Both the position numbers and the translations under genes were made by a program. The notes under the pieces are model-generated. The model searched no databases. It worked only from the letters and a program-made list of their open reading frames with translations, and was not told the origin of the DNA. Positions 47,477 through 58,300 of a stretch of 64,000 bases of DNA are shown here, one piece after another (positions within the stretch are counted from its first letter, which is position 1; each line of letters starts with the position of its first letter). The stretch is from Neurospora crassa OR74A (Eukaryota; Ascomycota; Sordariomycetes; Sordariales; Sordariaceae). Where the stretch lies: the NCBI RefSeq assembly GCF_000182925.2, contig NC_026501.1, positions 6,551,917-6,615,916 of the forward strand, in the 5' to 3' direction.

Positions 47477-49571
47477 GGTTGCGACTGAGCTCGACGAGAG
47501 ATGCCGGGCAATCTGTTGTGTTCTGGCGGAGGAAATGGCGGTGGTGATGTTTGGTCTCGTCAGGGTGGATGAGCCCAGCAGCGGTTTTGTATTCGGAGAT
47601 TGGGCAGGCCCCCCCGATCCATTGCCAGCCGATGGAGGGGGAGGGGTCCCAGCTCCCCCTCCGACCGGGCACGGGGTGTGTGTGGAATTGGACTGGGGCC
47701 CGCCAAGTGACGCCAGCGTGCGGGCCTGCGATTGGCCGGGACGGCCGAATTGTGGCGGCATGTTTTGGACGGACGGGAGGTGGCCGTAGCCGTGGAAGAT
47801 GTGTGGCTGCGACGACGGGCGCGGGTGCGGGAGCGGGAGGAGCGTGCTGTGCTGTCTGATGCTCTGGGGCTGGAAGTGCAATGGCCGGCACCGCGTCTTT
47901 GCCAGCAACTGCAACCTGACTAGGCTCTGAGACCGCATTAGAGTCACAGCAGGTGAGACGTGGATGGTTTGAAGAAAGCGTCGGGAGGGGTGCTGTAAGT
48001 ATTCGGTCGCCCTGTTCCTGATGATCAGAGTCGGCTTGTTGCTCACTCGGCTCACTTTGGCCGCGGCTTCTTCTTTCTTCTTCTCAATCAATGCTGCCTC
48101 CAGGGTCCTGGCTGAGCGAGGCTCGTAAGCTGGGGCCACTTCCATCCTAACGTTGCCGAAGAGTGGGGCTTGGCTCCAGCGTGTGCTGTCTGTCCCGTCC
48201 ACGGCTGTACCTTTGTACCCTCACCGCTGTCACCACACCCCCCCGGACGCTGAACTCTTGATGACACTCGATGATCCCACGCAATCTGACGATCGAGTCT
48301 CGTTGGCTGAGTATGTACAGATAGGTATGTAGTATGTATGGTGTTGGTTCTTCAAGCGGTCATCAACTCCACTCAACCTCATGTGGCTTGAACAACAACA
48401 AAATGCCCCAGGTTTTTCAACCAAAGAGCAGATCTACTTGGGGGTTGTGGTGCGGTTTGGTGGTGGAACCTTTCCTCAACCCCCTCTCATATAAGAGGGG
48501 GAAAAAATATTCTGGGACAGACTTTTAATTTGGGACATCTGAACTCTTAGGCTGCACTATAGAAAATTGTTAGTGGGAAGATGCAACAATGAAAACAATA
48601 CCAACTATTTTTCTAAAATTCTATAAAAATTCAAAAAGAAAGAAGACTTATAAAGGAAAAGGCTTTCGAAGTTGCATTAAATTTGGCCTTATCGTTAGGG
48701 AGAAAATTCATCTGCAAGCTGCTTTTTGCTATATATCATTCTATACTCTAGTGCGACTAGAAGTGACGATGCTCGCTGTTTGCTGAATGTTGATAGAGTT
48801 TAAAGTTATTGCTCCTCCAAATTAAAAGATAATTTTCTTAGATTCGAGGAGTGACTCTTTCATTATTACTCTATTCACTAGGAATTTTCTTGGAATTTTA
48901 GAAAAATGATTGGTGTTGTTTTTGCTGTTGTATCTTCCCACTAACAATTTTCTATAGTGCAGCCTAAGAGTTCAGATGTCCCAAATTAAAAGTCTGTCCC
49001 AGAATATTTTTTCCCCCTCTTTTATAAGAGGGGGTTGACAAAAGGCTCCCGTCCAACCAAGCTGCCCGACAACCCCCAAGTACCTAGGGCCATGTTCGCT
49101 GTCGACCGCTGGTGATACTACAAAGTCAAATGCTCCGCTGTGTTGCTGGCTAAACACAAGAATATAGTTGTCTTTGGAGAGATAAGTAGTCTAAACCCAC
49201 CCTTCATAGAGTATCAACATGCATTCCCGGCATATGACAGGGTTCCCCGCGAAAACCAGACATGTTCATCAAGAGCAAGCAACATCGATCTGATCCTTTC
49301 CCTTGTGGCCCGTCCTTTCATCTGATCACGGCTCTCGCAAAGCTCAAAGGCTGTTCACAAGTTGTTATGGAGGGTTAGGGTGAATCCCGAGTTCCCGGCC
49401 CGCCTCGGCGCCCGCCGATCCGGTCGCAGATCGAATTTCTGGATAGCGCCGCGGGCTATTTTCCATCTTTCAGAAATTCCAGTTCCAAACACTTCACGTC
49501 GCCCCCCGCACCGCACCCTTTTCTCCCCTCCTTTTTGCTCCTCTGTCCGGGCAGAGACGCCAACAGATGAT
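47477..49571. other. Divergent upstream region of IPP1 and DUS2, with an inverted-repeat element
   Basis: This 2.1-kb stretch divides into the open in-frame extension upstream of IPP1 (to 48202), a spacer, the 563-bp element at 48476-49038, and the DUS2 upstream sequence. Apart from these I see no gene. Confidence 0.6.
48476..49038. mobile_element. MITE-like non-autonomous DNA element with long inverted repeats
   Basis: The two ends are inverted copies for roughly 160 bp. The outer 105 bp or so are nearly identical: shared words include ATTCTGGGACAGAC, AATTTGGGACATCTG and GGCTGCACTATAGAAAATTG. Identity then falls towards the centre. Each end carries a terminal hairpin, CCCCCTCT-6 nt-AGAGGGGG, starting at 48480 on the left. 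The interior is AT-rich and encodes no transposase, so it is non-autonomous. It has the size and shape of a MITE or fold-back element. I cannot place it in a superfamily and see no clear target-site duplication; faint similarity of the flanks (CCTTT) may extend it by about 8 bp at each side. The left arm looks no older than moderate age because the outer repeats agree so well. Confidence 0.82.
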
Positions 49572-51103
49572 ATGCTTGTGTCTCCATTGCGCCTTGTCCG
49601 AACCATCATGACATCCGTTACCGAAGAGACGACAGCCCCGGTCCTGGCTGCTGCTGCTGCTGCTGCTGCCGCGGGCCTGACCCAGAAGAGGGTGCCCATC
49701 CCGCCGCGGGGCGTCGACTATCGTGGCAAAATCGTTCTGGCTCCCATGGTCCGCTCTGGAGAGCTTCCCTCGCGCTTGCTGGCTCTTCATTATGGTGCCG
49801 ATCTCGTATGGGGTGCGTCCAATGTCAATCTGAATTATCTGCAGTATTTGACTTTGACTGACACTTCTTGCTTTCAACAGGCCCGGAGACCATTGACCGT
49901 GCCATGATCGGAACCACCCGCCGTGTCAACCCCCGCAACCACTGCATCGAATGGACTCGGGTCCCTACCAACAACGTCAAAAAGGAACTGTTCGACGAGT
50001 CCGTCATCTACCGCATCGACCCCGTCCGCGAAGCCGGCCGTCACATTTTCCAAATCGGCACCTCCGACCCAGCCAGAGCCGTCGAGTGCGCCAAGCTTGT
50101 CGCCGCTGATGTCTCTGGAATCGACGTCAACGCCGGCTGCCCCAAGCCCTTCAGCACACACGCCGGTATGGGGGCTGCGCTGCTTCGAACGCCCGAGAAG
50201 CTGGTTTCCATCCTCGAAGCCCTCGTCGCCGAGATCAAGCCGGCCTTCGACATCGGCATCAGCGTCAAAATCCGCCTGCTCGAGACCCCCGCCGAAACAG
50301 AAGCGCTCGTCCGCCGACTTTGCGCCACGGGCATCACCGGTCTGACGATCCACTGTCGCACCACGCCCATGCGCCCACGCGAGCGCGCCATCCGCGGCCA
50401 GCTGCGTATGATTGCCGATGTATGCCACGAGTTTGGAGTAGCTTGTCTGGTGAACGGCGACGTCGAAAACAGGGACCACGCGCTCGAGCTGATGGCCGAG
50501 TACGGCACCGACGGGGCCATGATCGCGACCTGCGCCGAGAAGAACGGCTCGTGCTTCCGCGCCAAGGCGGACGGCGGACTGGCGACGTGGGAGGAGGCCG
50601 TGGCCAAGTACGTCCGGTTTGCGATGGAGGTCGAAAACAAGTTTCACAACACCAAGTTCATGTTGACGCAGATGGTGCCCGGCAAGAGCCCCAAGTACAG
50701 GGAGCTGACGCCTTGCAAGAGTTATGGCAAGATTATCGAGGTATTGGGGTTGACGGGCGATGAGGAGCTCGTGGAGATGGCGAGGAGGACGGATGAGCTC
50801 ATGAAGCTTGTTACTCCCGATGGAAGCAGCAGCAACAGCAGCAGCAGCAGTGGTAATGATAATTCCAAGGTGGAGGCGGCAGGTGATGATAAGAAGAAGC
50901 ATGACCTGACGAATAATGTTGCTCAGCAGGAGAACCTGAAGAGGAAGAGGGAGGATGGTGATGAGGAAACCGAGAAGCAGCAGCCCCCTCCCTCGATGAG
51001 AATCAACGTTTCCGAGGCCGGTGAAGCCGCCACAACTGCCGCTACCTCTGTCGCCGAGCAGCAGTCCTCGCAGCCCGTTGCCGCTGCCGTCGCCGCTTCA
51101 TAG
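49572..51103 (+). CDS. SMM1: tRNA-dihydrouridine(20) synthase (Dus2/Smm1)
   Basis: Spliced product of 487 residues. Exons are 49572-49812 and 49881-51103. The flavoenzyme reduces U20 in the D-loop of tRNAs with FMN and NADPH. The TIM-barrel begins with GKIVLAPMVRSGELPSRLLA and GADLVWGPETID, the latter completed by the splice junction. FQIGTSDPARAVECAKLV and DVSGIDVNAGCPKPFSTHAGMGAALL follow, with the catalytic cysteine C167. Next are VKIRLLETPAETEALVRRL, GLTIHCRT and KFMLTQMVPGKSP, closely matching yeast Smm1. A C-terminal extension of about 110 residues is Ser-, Glu- and Ala-rich with a basic KRKRE motif, possibly a nuclear signal. A poly-Ala run (A9, from GCT codons) lies near residue 30. 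The start could also be the ATG at 49608; the longer form has an Arg-containing N-terminus that could target mitochondria. Confidence 0.93.
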
Positions 51104-52053
51104 GCTGGCTGTTCTCTCTTTCCCAAAAAGTCTCTACACTTCTTTTACTCGGGCCTTTTCTTCAATCTACGGTTAAGGCACATACATAGCGCGGTTACAC
51201 AAAATTCGGTTTAGAGTTGGGCGTTTGAGATGGGGCGAATCTTACAGTTGGGGTTTTTTTTTTTTTTTTTTGGGAGTTATTTTCTTCTTTCAATGGCATG
51301 ATATCCGAGAGAAGCGCCTTGATTGGACAATGCAATCATAAAGTTTCGATGGGTCAGTTCAAACAAGACCGGAGGCAACTTCTGGTTACTGCTACCTACG
51401 TTTACCTACTGCCATGCTTTTCCTGGTGACCCACTGCATCTTTTGTTCTTGTAAATTCATTCTTGAAGTGATTAGTTGTTCAGTCACCTTGGCTGTATTA
51501 ACTAGACATGCCAGCCTTCAATATACATACTTCCTCCAAGTATGCATGCGCTGTGCTGTACTGTTGTTTCCTTGGAGCGCCATTACACGGGAACCATGGG
51601 CATCGTGATGAGCACTGCCCTGTCCCAAAGTACTCATCTATCCCCGTTGCCATCCCCAGAACCCCAATCCTCATAAACCACTCTGTGCTGTCCTGTCAGG
51701 CTGGATTCTCCTTAGTCATGCAACGTAAAAAAACATAAATCGTCGGAAAAGGATGATGCTATTGCTCGAATGCTTCGTCTGTTTTACCTATCATCCTATC
51801 CCATCCCTTCCATCTCCGTGTCTATCTTCATTTGCTTTCATCCGTTCCCATTTTCCCATCCGTTTCGTGTATACCCCATAGGAAAGTGGTATATAATAAC
51901 AATCATGTATAAACGTACCCCTCATAACCATGTCCCGCCACCCCCAACCATTCGTTTAGTTTCGTGGTATATCATAAATCCAAAACGCCGATGCCTAAAA
52001 CCCAAACCCCCAACCAAAGGAAAGTTGGTGAAGATACAGATTCCATAAGAAAG

Positions 52054-52108
<55 letters not shown>

Positions 52109-52377
52109 AAAAGAAAAAAAAAAGAAAAGAAAAAGGGCAGAGATCGCCAAATGCAAAACCACAAACATGCAGTGTATAGAGCGGAGGGGGTATATGTGTA
52201 TGCAAAACAAATAATCGTGATTGTTGTTTCCTCCCTCCCAGTTGAAAGCATGTGTCAACTGTGAACCATTTCAAACACCTCTTTTCTTTCGTGCATCCAC
52301 TCTTGCCGGGTTGATCGTCCCTTTTTTCCTTCGTTGTTATTTACTTTGTCGAGTTTTTTGTTGCCAATCAATGTCGC
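51104..52377. other. Convergent 3' region between DUS2 and the repeat-protein gene
   Basis: This 1.27-kb gene-free stretch contains a T18 run at about 51253-51270 and an A53 run at 52054-52106 with further A-rich sequence to 52134. No gene is supported. Confidence 0.55.
52054..52106. repeat. Uninterrupted A53 tract
   Basis: A run of 53 adenines is followed by A-rich sequence with scattered G. It lies downstream of DUS2 but 950 bp from its stop. It could be a slippage-grown homopolymer or the tail of an old retroposed copy. I see no matching flanking duplication. Confidence 0.9.
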
Positions 52378-55300
52378 TTACGGACAAGCGTCGGACCTAT
52401 GCTTACGGTGCAACAAGGACTGAAGAGGAAGACTGAACCGACGAGAGGTTGAGTTAATCAAGACTTCGAACAAACCGACCTTAGCCCACTTGTTCTCGTG
52501 ATAGTGATGGAATCCAAAGAAACCAGCCGTTGGAGGAGGAGCATACAGCTCAGGAGCTTCTTCCTCGTCAACATCCGAACCGCGGATGGTGTCGACAGAG
52601 CCGCGAGGACTGACTCTGAATACTTGACGGGGATTGGAGATGTCAGACAGTTGCTGGGCTGGCTCTAATATCTCTTGGGTGATGAAGGGGATTGCCGGGG
52701 CAGAGATTGGCTGGTTAGTGACAATCTCTTCAAGGAGACACAGGTCAGGAAGGGCAGCTGCTGGGATGTCCTGAAGCATTTCCTGTTCCACGATCACATC
52801 CTCGTCTTTGCCCGATGGAATGGCAAGTGGAGTCTTGTCAAAGTCTCCAGTCTCCTCGATATTTGCCTCGAGTTCCAGAGACAACGGTTCCTCGACTGGA
52901 TCCATAGCTGGTATCACTTCCTCACCCCCAGCCTTCTCATCCTCGCCAGTGGCAGACTCAACTTCGGGGGGTTCCCTCAGTTTGTTCTCGATAGCCTCCG
53001 CGGATCGAATGAGGTTATCAAGCGACTCGACTCTGAGAGACCCATCGGCATTGGTTGTATCCACATCTCCAGTCGAGTCATCAGTGTCTTCAGTGCCAGG
53101 AGCATTACCCAAGCTTCGATCAACCACTTCGGAGGGAGTATCTTGCTCTTCAAAATCCGCACCTTGCTCATGCGAAACCTGACAAGCCAAAGGCTCATCC
53201 TCGTTGATATCGCTAACGATCATTGGCTCATTGGTGCTGGTCTCTTGCTCGGATTGAGATTCAGTGACAGCCATATCCTCAAGATAAGGTGTAGCGATAC
53301 ACTCAGATATGGGCGTAGGTTCAGCAAGAGGAGTGCAAGACTTCTCAGCAAGAATTTCTCCGTATGATGATTGAACAGGGATCAATATGGGTTCCATGGT
53401 CGTCTCCTCACCGGAAGACGCAACACGAGGCACCTGGACCTGAACTCCAGCATCCTCAACGTCAGCATGCTCGATCCAGGTGTCGCAGTTGATCACGACT
53501 GGCGCAGCCGCGGGTTCAGCGGAAGCGATGTCTGCTGGTAACTCGCTATCTTCAAGGCCTTCGTCTTCAAGGTTGGCGTGCTCAATGTTGGGAAACTCTG
53601 GATGGGCTTCTTGGACGATTGGCTCATGGCTAGAAGTCGCCTCTGCCGCTCGCTGAACAACAGAAGCAGGGGTCTCCAAGGCGATATTCCCAATATCAGT
53701 ATGCTCGATCCAAGTCTCACAGTTGACAATGACAGGGCCAGTAGTAGGCTCAACTGAAGGGACATCGGACGCCACATCGGCATCCTCAAGACCTTCATCT
53801 TCGAGATTGGCGAGCTCAATCCCGGGATACTCAAGCTGAACATTAGGAGTGATACTCGATTCACCGATAGGAGCCTTATCAATCACGGCGACAGTAGGCT
53901 GTTGAGGAGTATCTTGCATCTCGGCGGTACCAATTTCAGCGTACCCAAGAGTGGGTGGCCTTGACACAAATCTGTGGGACGCAAGTGGCACGCCAGCAGC
54001 AGCCTCCGCAATCGCAGCCTCGGCAGGAAGGACAGCTGAAGGGTGGGGTTGCTCCTTGTCTTCGGGGAACTCATCCAGGAATGATTCAGGAACATCAACT
54101 GCTTGTCCAGCCACTGGTGAGTTGATGGGCTTTTCTGTTGTTTTGTCCGCAGCAGTGAGGGTGACATCTTGCTGAGATCCTTGTTGCTGGGGAATCTCCT
54201 CTGCGCGTTCATGTTGCCTGAGATCAAGTCCCTGGAGCAACGTCTCGGTTTTTTCGATCTCAGCATTGATCTCCTTAAGGCTTGCCTGATTTTGCTCATT
54301 CTCCTTCTCTGTTTCAAGCTGATCGACAAGCTCTTCAGCCCTCTTCGTTTGCTCAGCATTGACCTTTTCAAGGAGCTCTTCAGTGCATTCGACTTCAATG
54401 GCAGGTTGCTCCAGCGTCTTCCCACTTTCATCGAGTGAATGCTGGATCTCAAGGTCTTGGGCAATCTCAAGGACCCGCTCGGTTTGCGCAGTATCAAGCT
54501 CCTTGAGAAGCTCCTCAGTTTGTACAGCCTCGGCCGCAATTTCGTCAAGGGCATTGTCAGTTTCTTTTAGAGCCTGTCCAGTAATGGCTTCCTCGAATAG
54601 CTCCATGGTGCGCCCAAGTTGTTCATTGTTGAGTTCCTCGAGAAGCCTCTCAGTTTGTTCAGTCTCAGCTTCGATCTGTTCGAGAGCGTTGTTGGCTTCA
54701 AACTGCTCAAGAGGATCTTCGGTCTCTTCAGCCTCGGCACTAGATTGCTCAAGAACTTGCTCGCACAGATCAATCACTTGATCGACGAATTCCTCGTTTA
54801 GACCCGCTCTCTCTTCGCTTTCAAGCTGATCAAGGACATCCATGGCACGATCAATGATGTAGTCGGTATCGAGCTCCTCAGCTGATTCTTGCACTGTCTC
54901 AGGGACAGTGATCGGAGAGATTATCATAACCGCGTTAGGCCGGAACTGAGGCATGGTAGGATCGCGGTACGGAAGGAAGATATTAGGCCGGAACTGAGGC
55001 ATCGTCGGGTCGCGATACTCGACCTGGTCGAGCTTAGAGACTCCTGAAAGTTTGAGGACTGCATCATGTGCAGCCACATGGTGAATGCACCCTTCCCTAG
55101 GCTCAAAGAGTGCATCATGCTGATCATGGTAAAGCTCCTCCCCCCAAGGGGTTGGGGTGCGCTCAGAACCTGACTCAGAAGATGACTGAGAGGAAGATTC
55201 GGAATCACTCTCGGCAAGTTCATTGGCACCAGTTTCGATGGTGCCAAGCTCCGTAGCAGGTTTGGGATCAACCGGCACAAAAAGAGTGTCAAACTGGTCT

Positions 55301-58300
55301 TGGGGAAGCTCCTCTGCCTGGGTTCCTTGAGATTGCTCAGTAGCTGGCTGAGACAGGGGTTCACTGGAGTCAAACTCGGCCTCTTCATCTTCAGTCTCGG
55401 AATGAGTCTCGCCCACAGATTCAGTAACAGGGACATTATCAGGCTGGATGTGTTCAGGAGACTCCGCTTCCACAAACTTTGCTTCTGGCATTCTGTCGCG
55501 GGCATTGTCAGACTCAAGCGATTCGGCCTGCATGTCTCTCACTTCTTCAGTATCAGGAGCTTCGGTTCCGACACGCTCAGGCTGAGTGGAATCATTGAGC
55601 TGCCTGAGAGACTGTGTATTTTCTGCGTTGACTTCTGCAGCTGTATCATCATCCTTCTCGTTCTCCACAGGCTCAAGGTTGGTCAGCTCAGCGTTCTGTT
55701 GTCTCGGTTGCTCAGCGCCCGCTTGATCGAGGTGAGGTAACTCCGGGCCATCCCAGTTCGGCTTGAATTGAGGCATTGTTGGGTCATGGTACTCCGCGCT
55801 CTGTTCTGTCGGTTGCTCAGCACCAGCTTGGCCGAGGTGAGGTAACTCCGGACCGTCCCAGTTCGGCTTGAATTGAGGCATTGTTGGGTCATGGTACTCC
55901 GCGCTCTGTTCTGTCGGTTGCTCAGCACCAGCTTGGCCGAGGTGAGGTAACTCCGGACCGTCCCAGTTCGGCTTGAATTGAGGCATTGTTGGGTCATGGT
56001 ACTCAGCGCTTAGATTATCTCGTGAGGAGGTTTCCGAGCTATCATCTTCAGTGGGTATATCTGGTTGCTCTCTTTGCTCATGGACTGGCTCATCGGAGAC
56101 AGAGGAAATGGGGGTGCTGTCAAGGATTGAGTTTGGCCGGAATTGAGGCATCGTAGGATCGCAACAGTCAAGATCTCCCTCGCTAAATTTGGTGGTTTCG
56201 ATCAGAGCCGCATCGATGAGTATTGGTACCGGTTTCTCTCCATATCCAGCCGTCTCAGCCATCATGATAGAGACCGAGGGGCTGCAGACACTCCTGAATG
56301 AGTTGGGTCGGTATTGAGGCATTGTAGGATCACGGTACTCAGTCTCGTCCTTGCCACGATGAGGGATTTCCTCCTTGGACGCTTCCATGGGTTGTTGAGA
56401 GACAATGTTATCCTCAGTCATTTGAACATGTAGAACCAGAGGGGTGGGCGTCGGCTGCAAAAGTACATGAGGCCGGAACTGGGGCATGGTGGGATCGCGG
56501 TAATTGGCCTTTTCTTCCACACGAGCGCTAACTGCTTCGGTAGGTTTGAATACCTCAAACCCCTCCTCTGTATCCCCACTAACGGCGTAAGAACGACAGG
56601 CAATCTCAAGGACGTCACTGGAACGGAACTGCGGTAGAGTTGGGTCGCAATGCTCAGCCGTCTCCACGCCGAGAATTGTACTATCCATCGTGGACATAGA
56701 GTCAGGATGAAAAAGCTCAGTGTCGTTTCCCAACACCTCCTTAGGGGCGAACGGAATGAAGACCGAGGAAGGATCGGGCCAGAATTGAGTAATTGTGGGC
56801 TCACGATGCTCGGTGTCCGAATCATCAAAGTGAGGTTTCTCCACAACGCCAGCATCCCGATTATCATAGACCTCATCAGAGACATGGCCACGCTCAACAA
56901 CGTCTGAGGTGCTGACGAACGGCCGGCCCCGCTCCTCGAAACTGCGAACATATTGGGCGGCCACGTCGGAATTGGTAGCGTTGATCTCAACCTTCTCGTC
57001 TTCTTGGAAATCTGGGGCTTCAAAGGTAGTCCCGACATCCTCAACGTGCTCGACGTGCTGGACATCATCGACAGCTTCCACAGAATCGATATTGGCCGCT
57101 GTTTCAACCGTACCAAATGACAGCTCGTAATCCTCCTCGACATCAGGAGTCCACTTTACAGTAGCCACAGCCACAGGCACTGACTCGTCAGCCTTGCCGA
57201 CCTTTGAAAAGGTCGCCTCCGACTCTTGAGCACCGGGAGCCTCCTCAAGCGGAAGGGGGGTTTCGGGGGGGATGTGGGTATGATCATGATCTTGAATATC
57301 GGGAGACTCTGCCGTTAGTTCAGGGCTCTCGGAGACATTGATAGCATCAGACCTAGAGTCCAGAGCTTCAGAAGGTTGGAGGAGATTGGTGTCTACCCAG
57401 GAGTGAGGCCGGTCCGTCTCTTCAAACACCCAATCCGGTTGCCTGAGGCTATTCGGTGTTTCATCAGTAATTTCGATTGTGTCATTATCGGAGAGAACAT
57501 CTTCCTTGGACTCGACGGGTACTGGTTCGGGACCGAAAGTATTCTCCACGTCCTTTAATTCAAGGCCCGATGGCTCCCGAGTTTCAGATTTATGAATCTC
57601 TACGTGCGCCACCAGTGCGCTCCCGCTAACGTCCTGATTGTTGGACCCAGGATGTTCTGATACGGAACCGACGGCACTTGTCGTCCATGGAAAGAAAACA
57701 TGATGACCTTTAGTACTCGCGCCGGTAGCTTTGTCGGTATAAGAGATGTGAAGTGATGCGAAGGTATTGATCATGTCTGTTTCATCTTGATCTTCGACGA
57801 GTGTTTTTGAGCCCGCGGGCGAGATACTGTCACCCTCTGCTAGTTCGGACCACTCCTTGTCATGTTCAGAGACAGACCCTTCGCTTGATGTGTCCGTCTG
57901 AATGATAGTTTCCCTGGCTTCCATGGGCTCCCCTGATACTTCGAAGGTAGTGTGATCCGCAACCGAAGGTTCGGAGACATCACCGAAGAAATCCGCGGAC
58001 CCGTTCTGGTCCAGATCCTCAGTGGGGAGTTTGGCGCCATCCTCCCCTGTTCCAGCTACGTCTGCTTCAGGGCTGGACTGCGCTGGCTTGGGCTCCTGAG
58101 CAGCAAGTTCAGCGAGAGGACTTGTTTCATCTCTTGAAGGTGCGTCGACACTCTCATCTTCAGGAACTGTATTATTGCAATCTTGGGTGACTTCATCCAT
58201 TGAAGGGGGCTCGTGACGGATTTCGCTTGCGACGATGTCAGCCTCGTAATTATCCGGCTCAGCAGTCTGATCTTCGGGGCTGGGTTGAAACGCCTTCACA

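Noticed and set aside
48589-48786. 65-codon frame inside the inverted-repeat element
   Set aside because: AT-rich Lys/Phe content, part of it inside the repeat arm, and no transposase motif.
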